Shown: piece after piece, positions 16,896 through 27,200 of the stretch | Numbering within the stretch: the stretch's first letter is position 1 | How the letters are laid out: each line of letters starts with the position of its first letter | Source of the DNA: Paenibacillus sp. HWE-109 | GTDB taxonomy: Bacteria; Bacillota; Bacilli; Paenibacillales; NBRC-103111 | Assembly (NCBI RefSeq): GCF_022163125.1 | Contig: NZ_CP091881.1 | Coordinates: 1,736,001-1,800,000, forward strand | Direction: 5' to 3' | Length of the DNA stretch: 64,000 nt | Notes under the pieces: model-generated | Told to the model about the DNA's origin: nothing | Database searches by the model: none | The model's input: only the letters and a program-made list of their open reading frames with translations | Made by a program: the position numbers and the translations under genes

Positions 16896-18545
16896 ATGCA
16901 AGGAAAGAGATTATGGGGTTCAGCTTTATGTGTAGTTTTAAGTGCAACCGTTCTCTTAACAGGTTGTAACACGTCGGAGACTGGATCAGAGGCCAGCAAG
17001 AAACCAGAGGCTGCGGTTGTTAACGAAGTAGTGAACCCGCCAGGCGTACTGCCCATCACCAAAGAGAAAACCACACTGAAAGTGTTGTCGCGAACGAATC
17101 CGAGCGTGGAAAACTTCGCCACGAATGAGTTTACCAAATGGCTGGAAGAGAAGACGAATATTCATCTTGATTGGGAAATTGCCAACGATCCCAAGCAGAA
17201 GTTGAATATTTCGCTAGCTAGCGGCGACTATCCGGATGTTTATCTTGGATTTAATATCGATCAAATTCAACTTACGCTTTATGGCAAAGACGGCGTGTTT
17301 ATTCCGCTGAATAAACTGATCGACAAATATGGCGTTGAAACGAAGAAAATGTTTACTTCACTGCCTTATACCAAAGAACTTTCTGCTTCACCGGATGGCA
17401 ACATTTACGGTCTGCCGTCTGTCAACGAGTGCTTCCACTGTACGCACAGTACCAAATTATGGATTAACCAGAAATGGCTAGATGCGGTTGGCATGAAGAT
17501 GCCGACGACCACAGACGAGTTCTATCAAGTATTGAAAGCGTTTAAAGAGAAAGATCCGAACGGCAATAAAAAAGCCGATGAAATCCCGCTAATTGGAGCT
17601 AACATCGCTAATTCCTACATTGATACGTTCCTCTTGCAAGCATTCATTGACAGCGACCGCAATATGCAGTTCCTGAAAGACGGCAAAATCAATGCCGCCT
17701 TTACGCAGCCAGAATACAAGGAAGGACTTAAATATATTAATAAGCTGTTCAAAGAAGGTTTGATTGATCCGCAATCGCTGACACAGGACCGAAACCAATT
17801 AAGGAAGTTGGGTGAAAATCCAGACAGTGTTATCCTTGGGGTCGTTGCTGCCCAGAATCCGACGGTCTTCAACACACTTGAAGGCTCGCGCTGGAAGGAT
17901 TACGTGGCTGTTCCGCCGTTAAAGGGTCCGAAAGGCGTCCAAGCATCCAAATACATTCCACAAGGGATTACGTCTGGCTCCTTCGTTGTCACCAATAAAG
18001 CCAAAAATCCGGAAATTGCCATGCGCTTAGCTGACTTCCTCTACTCCGAAGAAGCCACCAACCGCGCTATCCTTGGCAGGCCGGATATGGAATGGAAAGC
18101 GGCTGGGCCGAGCGATATTGGCATCAACGGCAAACCAGCCAAGTACACCGTACTGGGCAACAGCTCGTCAGGCGCCAAAAATGCGACTTGGGGGCAAGTA
18201 GGTCCTTCCCTGCGCACGAACGAATGGCGTTTGGGTCAGACAGCCGATCCCAAAAACCCGCTCGAGGATATTCTGTATAAAGAAACACTGACCAAATACG
18301 AGCCTTATAAACCAGACCCTAAGAAGACGATCCCGACCTTAAACTTCACGAATGAACAGACAGATGAAATCGCCAATATTAGCAAAACAATTGACGACTA
18401 CCGCAAGGAGTCAACAGCCAGAATGATTATCGGTGATCTGGATATCGATAAGAAGTGGGATGAATATTTGAAAAATATGGACAATATGAAGCTGCCAAGA
18501 TATCTGCAAATTTACCAACAAGCCTATGATGCTATGAAGAAATAA
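16896..18545 (+). CDS. Extracellular solute-binding lipoprotein, LplA type
   Basis: This 549-residue lipoprotein has a signal peptide with lipobox LLTGC (lipidated cysteine near residue 24) and a long type-I sugar-binding fold with conserved DxNxD-like loop KDPNGNKKADEIPL. It delivers the ligand to the two permeases encoded just upstream; the operon ends at the hairpin at 18557. The length (about 550) is typical of the LplA/YtcQ group, which binds oligosaccharides. Confidence 0.94.
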   Translation: MQGKRLWGSALCVVLSATVLLTGCNTSETGSEASKKPEAAVVNEVVNPPGVLPITKEKTTLKVLSRTNPSVENFATNEFTKWLEEKTNIHLDWEIANDPKQKLNISLASGDYPDVYLGFNIDQIQLTLYGKDGVFIPLNKLIDKYGVETKKMFTSLPYTKELSASPDGNIYGLPSVNECFHCTHSTKLWINQKWLDAVGMKMPTTTDEFYQVLKAFKEKDPNGNKKADEIPLIGANIANSYIDTFLLQAFIDSDRNMQFLKDGKINAAFTQPEYKEGLKYINKLFKEGLIDPQSLTQDRNQLRKLGENPDSVILGVVAAQNPTVFNTLEGSRWKDYVAVPPLKGPKGVQASKYIPQGITSGSFVVTNKAKNPEIAMRLADFLYSEEATNRAILGRPDMEWKAAGPSDIGINGKPAKYTVLGNSSSGAKNATWGQVGPSLRTNEWRLGQTADPKNPLEDILYKETLTKYEPYKPDPKKTIPTLNFTNEQTDEIANISKTIDDYRKESTARMIIGDLDIDKKWDEYLKNMDNMKLPRYLQIYQQAYDAMKK

Positions 18546-18556
18546 GGATAACGATG

Positions 18557-18588
18557 CTCCGCCTGCCATCTGGTTGGCGGGGTTTTCT
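18557..18588 (+). terminator. Terminator of the first lplBCA operon
   Basis: CTCCGCC pairs with GGCGGGG around a 12-base loop, followed by TTTTC. It lies 11 bp after the lipoprotein stop codon. Confidence 0.65.
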
Positions 18589-18630
18589 TCTTTAGCAACA
18601 AGGAGAGCGTAGACCATTAGGATAAAGGAA

Positions 18631-19473
18631 GTGGAGGCTGTGCAAGTAACCAATCCGTTGTTGGCACATAAGCTTTCTGAGTTAAAAGTAAAAATGCTGC
18701 ATGCCAAGCTCAGCGTCTGTTCGAAGGACTGGAAGCGATTCAATTTCGTACCCGACTACAATAAGTTTTACTACATCTGTGAAGGCGAGGGGTGGATCCA
18801 GCTTGACGACAAATTGTACCAGCCGCAAGCTGGTCAATTGTTTTTTGCGCCTGCGGGCGTGCTGCAATCGTTCTCTGCAACAAACGCAGCACCGTTTACC
18901 ATGTATTGGTGCCATTTCACTTCGAATCTCAGCTTTCATCACATATTACGGTCGCTTGGCCTCCCTCATATTCTAGCCGTGGATTCTAACTCCCGTCTGG
19001 TTAGCTGTTTCGAACATATCATCGACAATTGCAAGCAGCCAGGACTGACGTCTCCGATCAAAATTCAGGCAGCTTTGCTTGAGTTGATTTCCGCGTATAT
19101 CGATCAAGGGATGAAGGAAGACCACGTCACCGTGCAATTCGCCGCCTGGGATAAATTGATCGAAACTATCAAATACATTGATGCGAACCTGCATAAAGAA
19201 ATGACGATTCAGGAGCTTTCCCAAACGGCGCATTTTCACCCGAATTATTTCATTCGTTTTTTCAAAGCACATCTCGGCGTGCCGCCTATGAGATATATTC
19301 ATGATAGAAGACTGGAAAAAGCCAAGGAGCTGCTGGTTATTGCCTCACTGACGGTGAACGAAGTCGCACATATGACGGGATTTCAGGATGCTTCTCATTT
19401 CTCAACTTCATTTAAAAAGCATGTCGGCATGTCTCCTTCCGAGTTTCGCGCGACCCCAAACAGTCCGAATTAA
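18631..19473 (+). CDS. AraC family transcriptional regulator
   Basis: The protein has 280 residues or 277 if it starts at the second GTG (18640). It has an N-terminal cupin sensor (FYYICEGEGWIQLDDKLYQPQAGQLFFAPAG region, about 45-90) and two helix-turn-helix motifs at the C-terminus (about 180-275, MTIQELSQTAHFHPNYFIRFF and DASHFSTSFKKHVGMSP). It sits between the importer operon and the secreted-enzyme operon and is a candidate activator for the shared promoter motif found here. Confidence 0.92.
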   Translation: MEAVQVTNPLLAHKLSELKVKMLHAKLSVCSKDWKRFNFVPDYNKFYYICEGEGWIQLDDKLYQPQAGQLFFAPAGVLQSFSATNAAPFTMYWCHFTSNLSFHHILRSLGLPHILAVDSNSRLVSCFEHIIDNCKQPGLTSPIKIQAALLELISAYIDQGMKEDHVTVQFAAWDKLIETIKYIDANLHKEMTIQELSQTAHFHPNYFIRFFKAHLGVPPMRYIHDRRLEKAKELLVIASLTVNEVAHMTGFQDASHFSTSFKKHVGMSPSEFRATPNSPN

Positions 19474-19487
19474 ACAAAGGTTAGTTT

Positions 19488-19540
19488 TACTAAATAACGA
19501 GTTAGCGGGGTATATGTTTATTTTTATGAAAACGCTTTAA
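19488..19540 (+). promoter_or_regulatory. Weak version (D) of the shared promoter with overlapping cre site
   Basis: TACTAAATAACGAGTTAG (19488-19505) matches 12 of 18 bases of the motif at 32097, including TAAATAAC and AGT. TATGAA (19525-19530) starts 28 bp after ACGAGT. A CcpA cre-like sequence TGAAAACGCTTTAA (19527-19540; 13 of 14 to TGWAARCGYTWNCW) overlaps the -10, so glucose repression is expected. Confidence 0.45.
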
Positions 19541-19673
19541 AATTAGGTTGAACTGGAAGTATTTTTGTTGAGGGAGGAGTGGGAAAGAGTTTGTGCGTCT
19601 GATCTCGATGTGATCTCAGAGACGTTTTCAGCCAAACCTCCAGCCGATGGGGATATGCAAAGAGGGTTATATA

Positions 19674-22277
19674 ATGCCGTCCAAAAAACATCTTATATGG
19701 TTTGGACTTTGTTTCGCTTGGCTGCTTGCCTTGCTTTCACCTTCCTTGGTCTATGCGGCCAATCCGATGGTGGTAGACAGCTACGATGGGGCACTGACAC
19801 AGAATGAAATTAATTCGTTCAAAGCCTATATGCAAACGGTTGAGCCTGTTGTTTGGCCCAATACCGGATCGATGCAGGGAGAATATGCGCAAGGCGCCAG
19901 TGGTGAAAATATTAAAGCCATGGGGCTCATGTATGAGATGACAGGAGATACGCAAATCCTCGACCGGATGATTTATTTCTGCGATGTTCTTCTCTCCCAG
20001 CGGAATGATATTCTTGCTGCTCCGTACGGACAGCGCACGGTTTGGACGAATACCATTGCCCCGGTATGGCCTGGCAACAATACAGGAACGGCGTCGGCCG
20101 ACTCGGCCAATGGCGATCCAGTTGGACATTTGGCTTATTGTGCCAAATTGATCCTGCAGCATCCAGCCCTTGGGAGTACGGTGGTGCCCGGCGGCGACAG
20201 TTATGGGCATGGAGCCACCTATGCGCAGCGGGCGGCGACTTTCGTAACGGAAGCCGATTATGTGGTGAATCAATTCATTTTACCGAAACTGCTTAATCTA
20301 TCCAATGGCAATAAATATTACTTTTCCACGCAATCGCCTTACATGAGCGGTGGGATTATGCCTTGGAATCAACAGATGATGATTTCTTATGGTTTGCAGA
20401 ATCTGGCAGCAGCGCATGCGATTCTAGGCGATAATCCGACCCGTGTTGCACAATACGACGGTATCGTTCAAACGAACCTGAACTGGTTCTTTAACGATAA
20501 TACTGCCAAGCAAACGTATACGAACAGCGCTGGCAAAACGACTTACAACTGGGGTTACAATCCAACGCTATTAGGAGGCGAGGATTCCAACCATGCTAGC
20601 TTGGATGTCGCTGGTTTCTATCGCGCCTATTTAAGCGGTCGTTATGGCATTACGACGGCTATGATGATGCCATTTGCCAACATGTATGCGGATGTAATGA
20701 TGAGAGGGCCAAATGATTTCGCAGGCCGTGTTGATGGCACCGACGGAACGGGACATGGCGCGCCAACGACGTATGCTCGCAGCGGCAATCTTTTCTTGGC
20801 AGCGCTGCGTCCGGATATGTACTATGCGCTAGCCAATGCGGATTTGCCTAACTTAACGAGCACCAGTATGGCTACGTATTCCCGGTTTATGTATGTGAAA
20901 AACCAGCGCAATCTCGGCAGTGATACCCAAGCGCCTACGGCACCAACAAATTTGACGGCTGCAGCGGTATCTGGCAGTCAAATCAATTTGAGCTGGACAG
21001 CCGCCACGGATAACGTCGGTGTTGCCAGTTATGCGATTTACCGCGGCGGCACGCTGGTGGGCACTTCTGCCACAACTTCCTACAGCGACATGGGACTAAC
21101 GGCCTCGACGACTTACAGCTATACCGTCAAAGCGAAAGATGCGGCAGCGAATGTATCGGCTGCAAGCAATACGGCCACTGCGACTACGACAACTTCGACG
21201 ACGTCGGGAAACTTGGTGATCGGCAAAACCTACAATGCATCTACGACGTGGAACACGACATATGCTGCGGATAAAGCCTTTGACCAGAATACAGCTACGC
21301 GCTGGTCTGCTGCTAACGGTTCCTTGACTAATCAATGGATCAGCGTAGATTTTGGAGCCAGTACAGCTTTCGATCAAGTTAATCTGAAGGAAATTTCATT
21401 CCAGCGAGTCACATCATACAAGCTGCAATCGTCCAGTGATGGTACCACTTTCACCGATATTGCCGGTACGGCAGGGACGACAATTGGAGCTAATAAAACC
21501 ATTACCTTTGGCAGTGTGAATGCGAGATATTTGCGTTTGTATGTTAGCGCAGCAAGTGCGGTGCCGACCATCGATGAAATGGAGGTTTACAGCAATGCGG
21601 GCGCAGCGGATACAACGGCGCCAACAACGCCAACAGGTTTGGCTGCATCGGCAGTTTCCAGCAGTCAAATCAACCTAAGCTGGACAGCTTCCACAGACAA
21701 TGTGGCTGTTACAGGTTATGATGTGTACCGGGGAGCAGCATGGGTAGGCTCAACGGCTGCAACGTCCTACAGCGATACTGGGCTCACAGCCTCGACAGCT
21801 TACAGCTACACGGTCAAAGCGAAGGATGCGGCAGCGAATGTTTCGGGAGCGAGCAGCGCAGCCAGTGCAACAACGCTGGGTTTGGGAAATCTGGCTCTTG
21901 GTAAAACGTACAATGCCTCGACGACATGGAGCGCGACCTACCCAGCTTCCAAAGCATTTGACGTTGATGATGTCTCACGCTGGTCCGCATCCAGCGGATC
22001 TGTTAGCAATCAATGGCTCAGTGTGGATTTCGGAGCAGCGACTACGTTCAATCAGGTAGTTGTCAAAGAAATCACGTTTCAGCGAGTGACCGGGTATAAA
22101 CTCCAGTCCTCTACGGACGGGGTCACTTATACGGATATCTCCGGCACGTCAGGAACTGCGCTCGGAGCGAGCAAAACGATCAACTTCTCTCCTATTACAG
22201 CCAGATATGTTCGGCTCTATATGACTTCAGCAAGCGCGGTCCCAACGATCAATGAAGTTGAAGTCTATAACCAATAA
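19674..22277 (+). CDS. Secreted multidomain protein: unknown N-terminal domain plus FN3 and CBM32 modules
   Basis: The 867-residue protein has a signal peptide (cleavage near residue 28, SLVYA/AN), then a helix-rich domain of about 380 residues that I cannot assign (GDPVGHLAYCAKLILQ, MPWNQQMMISYG, GEDSNHASLDVAGFYRAY). After it come fibronectin III (about 421-505), discoidin/CBM32 (512-640), FN3 (645-735) and CBM32 (738-867). The N-terminal domain is clearly related to that of the protein at 24273. The start is ATG 19674, behind AAAGAGGG. The GH8 gene follows 18 bp later. It probably attacks or binds a polysaccharide outside the cell; a lyase or hydrolase activity is a hypothesis. Confidence 0.7.
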   Translation: MPSKKHLIWFGLCFAWLLALLSPSLVYAANPMVVDSYDGALTQNEINSFKAYMQTVEPVVWPNTGSMQGEYAQGASGENIKAMGLMYEMTGDTQILDRMIYFCDVLLSQRNDILAAPYGQRTVWTNTIAPVWPGNNTGTASADSANGDPVGHLAYCAKLILQHPALGSTVVPGGDSYGHGATYAQRAATFVTEADYVVNQFILPKLLNLSNGNKYYFSTQSPYMSGGIMPWNQQMMISYGLQNLAAAHAILGDNPTRVAQYDGIVQTNLNWFFNDNTAKQTYTNSAGKTTYNWGYNPTLLGGEDSNHASLDVAGFYRAYLSGRYGITTAMMMPFANMYADVMMRGPNDFAGRVDGTDGTGHGAPTTYARSGNLFLAALRPDMYYALANADLPNLTSTSMATYSRFMYVKNQRNLGSDTQAPTAPTNLTAAAVSGSQINLSWTAATDNVGVASYAIYRGGTLVGTSATTSYSDMGLTASTTYSYTVKAKDAAANVSAASNTATATTTTSTTSGNLVIGKTYNASTTWNTTYAADKAFDQNTATRWSAANGSLTNQWISVDFGASTAFDQVNLKEISFQRVTSYKLQSSSDGTTFTDIAGTAGTTIGANKTITFGSVNARYLRLYVSAASAVPTIDEMEVYSNAGAADTTAPTTPTGLAASAVSSSQINLSWTASTDNVAVTGYDVYRGAAWVGSTAATSYSDTGLTASTAYSYTVKAKDAAANVSGASSAASATTLGLGNLALGKTYNASTTWSATYPASKAFDVDDVSRWSASSGSVSNQWLSVDFGAATTFNQVVVKEITFQRVTGYKLQSSTDGVTYTDISGTSGTALGASKTINFSPITARYVRLYMTSASAVPTINEVEVYNQ

Positions 22278-22295
22278 GGAAGAGGAGAAGTGATC

Positions 22296-24080
22296 ATGAA
22301 GAATTATAAACATATTGGCGCAGCGCTCGTTCTATCCATCAGCTTGGTAACGGCGTATCTAACGGCACAACCTACATTGGCGGTAGGGGAAATGAGGCCT
22401 TTTCCACAGCATACCGTGTACACAGCAGGGACAATTAAGCCGAACAACGTAACACAAGCGGCCATGGATGCATCGGTAGAGCAGTATTATGACGAATGGG
22501 TAAGCCGTTATATTGTTGCGAGCCCGAATGTGCCAAGCGAAGAATACGTTTGGTATAACAAGGAGGGCGAAGGGGCTTCGGACGCGAGTATCGTATCCAC
22601 CTCAGAAGGTCATGGATACGGGATGCTGGTCACGGCGCTGATGGCTGGCTACAGTGCGAATGCTAAGACCCATTTTGACAAACTCTATAAATTTTACAAG
22701 TCGCATCCAAGCGCTAACAATGCCTATACGATGGGTTGGCAGCAGCGCAAAGACAGCAGTGGCAACATTGTGGCAGCCAGTGGCGGCAGTGACTCAGCGA
22801 CTGATGGCGATATGGATATTGCCTACGCACTGCTGCTCGCGGATAAGCAGTGGGGGAGCAGCGGAACGATCAACTATTTGGCTGCAGCAACCAATGCAAT
22901 CAATGGGATCATGCAGGCTGATGTCAACGCTAGTGTATGGAACTTGAAACTAGGAGATTGGGCGGCGAATAGCGATGCGACTTACGGCAAAGGAACGCGG
23001 CCTTCCGATTTCATGTTAAGCCATCTCAAAGCTTTCCAAGATGCTACCGGCAATGCCAACTGGGGAAATGTAATCAACAAAACTTATGCCATAATCAATC
23101 AGCTCTATACAAATAACAGCCCGAATACTGGCTTGCTGCCAGACTTTGCCAACAGCAGCTCAGGCACGACCTATGCACCGGTTGCTGCAAATTATTTGGA
23201 AGATGTAACGGATGGCAGTTACGCTTACAACTCATGCCGCACACCTTGGCGTATAGCTACCGACTATTTAATTTCAGGTGATACGAGTTCTTGGAATGAA
23301 CTTACGAAGCTGAACAGCTGGATCAAAACCAAGACTTCGAGCAACCCTGCCAACATCAAAGACGGTTATTCGCTTAGCGGTACGGCGCTTTCCGGCACAT
23401 CCTCAGGCGTTCAAGCCTTTATTGCTCCGTTTGCTGTGAGCGCGATGATCGATTCCAGCAATCAGACTTGGTTGAACAGCCTTTGGAGCAATATGACGAG
23501 CACAACCACGGCATCAACTGGCTATTATGAAAATAGCATTCGTCTGTTGTCGATGATCGTCGTTTCCGGAAATTGGTGGTCACCTGTTTCTTCGGGAACT
23601 ACGCCAACACCGACTGCTACGCCGACGGCGACACCGACACCGACGGCAACTCCAACGACGACCCCTAGTCCAACACCGACTCCGTCCGGTAATCTGGCGC
23701 TAGGCAAGACGTACAATGCATCGACAACCTGGAGTGCCTCTTACACGGCTGCGCAAGCATTTGATGGAAGCAGCACAACGCGTTGGTCAGCTTCCAACGG
23801 CTCGCTAAGCAATCAGTGGATCAGCGTTGATTTGGGCGCAGCAACCGCCGTGGATCAGGTTGTCATCAAAGAAACAACCTATCAAAGAGTGACGGGCTAC
23901 AAGCTGCAGTCCTCGTCCGATGGCATAACATATGCAGATATTGCCGGAACGAGCGGCACTTCCATCGGAGCAAGCAAAACGATCAACTTCACAGAGCTGT
24001 CTGCCAGATATCTGCGACTATATATCAGTACAGCAAGCGCCGTGCCAACGATTAATGAGATTGAAGTGTATAATCAGTAA
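22296..24080 (+). CDS. Secreted glycoside hydrolase family 8 enzyme with CBM32
   Basis: The 594-residue protein has a signal peptide (about 1-31), a GH8 catalytic domain (about 60-430) with general acid E104 in TSEGHGYGM and the ATDGDMDIAYAL motif (D170-D174), a Pro/Thr linker (about 435-463, encoded by an imperfect ACNCC-type simple repeat) and a C-terminal discoidin/CBM32 module (464-594). GH8 includes endoglucanases, lichenases and chitosanases; the motifs here do not decide which. The CBM32 is nearly the same as the two in the gene upstream. ATG 22296 follows AGAGGAGAAG; the operon ends at the hairpin at 24095. Confidence 0.9.
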   Translation: MKNYKHIGAALVLSISLVTAYLTAQPTLAVGEMRPFPQHTVYTAGTIKPNNVTQAAMDASVEQYYDEWVSRYIVASPNVPSEEYVWYNKEGEGASDASIVSTSEGHGYGMLVTALMAGYSANAKTHFDKLYKFYKSHPSANNAYTMGWQQRKDSSGNIVAASGGSDSATDGDMDIAYALLLADKQWGSSGTINYLAAATNAINGIMQADVNASVWNLKLGDWAANSDATYGKGTRPSDFMLSHLKAFQDATGNANWGNVINKTYAIINQLYTNNSPNTGLLPDFANSSSGTTYAPVAANYLEDVTDGSYAYNSCRTPWRIATDYLISGDTSSWNELTKLNSWIKTKTSSNPANIKDGYSLSGTALSGTSSGVQAFIAPFAVSAMIDSSNQTWLNSLWSNMTSTTTASTGYYENSIRLLSMIVVSGNWWSPVSSGTTPTPTATPTATPTPTATPTTTPSPTPTPSGNLALGKTYNASTTWSASYTAAQAFDGSSTTRWSASNGSLSNQWISVDLGAATAVDQVVIKETTYQRVTGYKLQSSSDGITYADIAGTSGTSIGASKTINFTELSARYLRLYISTASAVPTINEIEVYNQ

Positions 24081-24094
24081 ATTTGCAGTGAAGG

Positions 24095-24144
24095 GGCTGC
24101 CCAGAAGGTTGCGAAACCTTGCGGGCAGCCTCCGCTGTTTTTGT
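24095..24144 (+). terminator. Terminator of the GH8 operon
   Basis: GGCTGCCC (24095-24102) pairs with GGGCAGCC (24123-24130), with an inner AAGGTT/AACCTT stem, followed by TCCGCTG and a run of five T. Confidence 0.85.
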
Positions 24145-24174
24145 AGTGGAGTCAGCATAAATTTAATCAATAGA

Positions 24175-24239
24175 GCCTTAAGATACTAGTATGCTCAAGA
24201 GTAATAGAGAAATTATGATAAATACTGTAAACGATTTCA
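24175..24239 (+). promoter_or_regulatory. Activator-type promoter B with cre site (second secreted-enzyme operon)
   Basis: CCTTAAGATACTAGTATG (24176-24193) matches 15 of 18 bases of the copy at 14906. ACTAGT (24185) is 29 bp before the -10 box TATGAT (24214-24219), and the -35 position reads ATGCTC. TGTAAACGATTTCA (24226-24239) matches the CcpA cre consensus TGWAARCGYTWNCW at 13 of 14 bases and starts at the expected transcription start, so CcpA would block initiation. Confidence 0.7.
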
Positions 24240-24272
24240 ATGATCTTTGGATAGAATAAGGGGGGCTTTATT

Positions 24273-27200
24273 ATGTGGCATAAAATCATTATAGCTTGCG
24301 TGACCATGACGCTTGTTTTCTCTGGTCTCTGGGTACCGGCGATGCCGAAAGTTGCGGCTGCAACCGGAGCGCCAATGGTGGTTAGCAGCTTGGAAGGATC
24401 AGTCACACAAGAGGAGATTAATTCCTTTAAGCAGTATATTCTTTCGAGTTCGGTCAATCTGCCAGTAAACAATTATGGAAATGATTTCGTATACGGACCA
24501 AGCGGCCAGAACGTTGAGGCTATGGGGTATATGTATGAAATCAGCGGAGATCGTTCGATCCTTGATCAGATGGTTAAATTCAGTGAGTTGATGCTGTCTG
24601 CCCGGAACAATCCGGATACAGGACGTGTGCTGTGGAATGGGAATCGAGAGCTGTCTTGGCCTAACAAAAAGGTTGGTGAAACCAACAGCGATGGTTTAGT
24701 TATTGACGGCTACTCAGGCAGCGAGAATGGAGATGTTATCGGGCACATTGCGTACAGTGCGAAACTCATTTTACAAAATAAATCGCTTTGGAATCAAATC
24801 GTGCCTTATGGCGATGGTGCCCTGTACGGTGAAACCTATTTGCAGAGGGCAAAGAAATACATCGCAGAGCTTGATCGGACGATGGACACATACATGATCC
24901 CAAATTTCGTCAAACCGGATACGTTCCGTCAATACTGGCCGAATGACCCAAGGTGGAGCAGCACCGGAAGCGCAGCGCCGAATTCAGCGATTCCCTGGAA
25001 TCAGCAAATGATGATCAATAACGGTTTCATGCGGTTGGCGGAATGCCACGAGCTGCTTGCTGATGATCAGCCAAGAGTGGACCTCTACGATAAGATCGTC
25101 AAAGCATCGATTGAGTGGTTCACGGCTTCCCTGGAACCTTATCAAGTCGCTGGACACGATGTGTATAAATGGTGGTATGTGGCCGACTATTTCGGCAAAG
25201 TAGAGGATGCGGATGGCGTTCATGCAGCTAACGACATTATGGGGATGACCCGGGCTTACGACCGAGGCAAATATGGTGTGACGCAAGAGACACTGATCAA
25301 ACTATCGAACACGATTCGGTATGTGATTTCTACGGGAACAGGCAACTTTTACTGTAAAGTGGACGGACTTCCGACGAGCTGTACGCTGACGAATCTGTGG
25401 AGCGAATATTTGCATATCGCGCCGTATAATCCTGATCCGGCCGTTTACCGCTTGCTAGCCAATCCCTACTATATGAGCACTGTGCTTACGAGCCCGATCT
25501 ATTTTGCGCGAATGATGTGGGTGAAAGAACATACAAGCTGGACCCGGAATGTGGATGCCGATCTGTCGCCCGCATGGGAAGCGGAAAGCTATTCAAGCAG
25601 ATCGGGGGCTTTTACAAGGCAGGCATGTGAGGTTTGCTCCAAAGGAGCCTATATGCAATCGCCGGAGGATTCAGTGTCTAAGCTGAATTATCGTTTGAGT
25701 GTTGCGCATGGCGGCAATTTGTATGTGCATATTCTTGGATCATCCAGCGGAGCCGGGGGAGGCAGCTTGAAGTTGTACGTAGATGCGGGTCCAGAAGTGA
25801 ATGCTACAACTTCGTCTTCCGGTTGGGGATGGACAACAGCTTCACAAGCCCTGACTTTAGCAGATGGCCCCCATCAGCTAACGATCACGTCGCAGGGCAA
25901 TGGCGCGCAGCTGGATAAAATCGTCTTATCCAAAAGTCCGACTCCGCCGATCGATGCGCTTTTGCCGAAACTGACGGATATTCGAATCAATGGCGTTTCC
26001 CTTGCTAATTTTGCTCCATCGACATACAGCTATACCGCTGCATTGCCGCTGGGCACCAAAGTGATTCCTATAATTAGCGCAACCAGTCTGCATAATGTCG
26101 AGATTACGCAGGCTCAGCAGGTTTTTGGAACGGCAATTATTACGGTCAAAGACCGCCAAGATCCTTATTTGCAGGCTAAGTATGAGGTCCAAATGACGGG
26201 ATTCCCGATTTATGGCGATATTCCAGATCGATTTATGACCTTTCCTATCCAAAGTGTGACGGCAAGCGCAGGTTATCATGCCAGCTTCCCACCCGCCAAT
26301 GCCATTGATGGCGATCTGAATACTCGCTATGCAGCCAAAGGAATTACCCATTGGATTCAATTTGACCTTGGCGCAAACAAGCCGATTCGTTCGGCGGTGA
26401 TCTCCTTTTTGAAAGGGGATGTGGATCGTTATACCTTTGATTTGCAAGTATCGGAAGACGGACTCGTGTGGACCTCTGTGTACAGCGGCAAAAGCAGCGG
26501 GAAAACAGCTGGGCTGGAAATCTTCCCATTCGAGCAGGTCAATGCTAGATATGTGAAATATAACGGGAAAGGCAATTCCAAGGATACATGGAATAATATC
26601 AATGAAATCTACATTGGCGGTGTGGTCGAAGATGTGGCAGCACCTGTAACGACAGATGATGGACAAAGTGGTTGGCATGCTGATAATCAAATTATTCATT
26701 TGTCAGCGGTAGATAGTGGAAGCGGAGTCGCGCATACGTACTACAGTTTGAATGGCGGGCCTGAGACAGAGGGAACCGTCGTCAACATTGATCAAGAAGG
26801 CAGTAATGAGCTTGCTTACTACAGTGTGGACACCGCAGGCAATCGGGAATTCAAGAAATCAACGCTCATTCAAGTGGATAAAAGCGGCCCTACAATTACA
26901 CCAACTGTCTCTATGGCTGTTTATGTGACGGATACTGTGTCTTTTAATTTTGGAATCGCGGACACCTTCAGTGGCGTTAACGATAAAGTAATTAAGCTGG
27001 ACGGCAAGCTGGTAGCTTCTCCGTATGTTATTGAACCCATGTCACTGACCCTGGGCAATCACCTCGTTTCGGTTATAGCGGCCGATAGGGTTGGCAACCA
27101 ATCAGAGCAGCAATTCGTGCTCAAAGTCAGCATGGATATCGATCACTTGGACGAAGCTTTACTGTACGCGAAGCAGAAAGGCTGGATCAAGAGTGACCTC

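Noticed and set aside
23525..23716. Minus-strand 63-residue Gly/Val frame
   Set aside because: It is the antisense of the Pro/Thr linker simple repeat of the GH8 gene.
24095..24144. Small RNA gene in the terminator region
   Set aside because: The hairpin is a normal terminator just after the GH8 stop codon; no separate promoter is seen.
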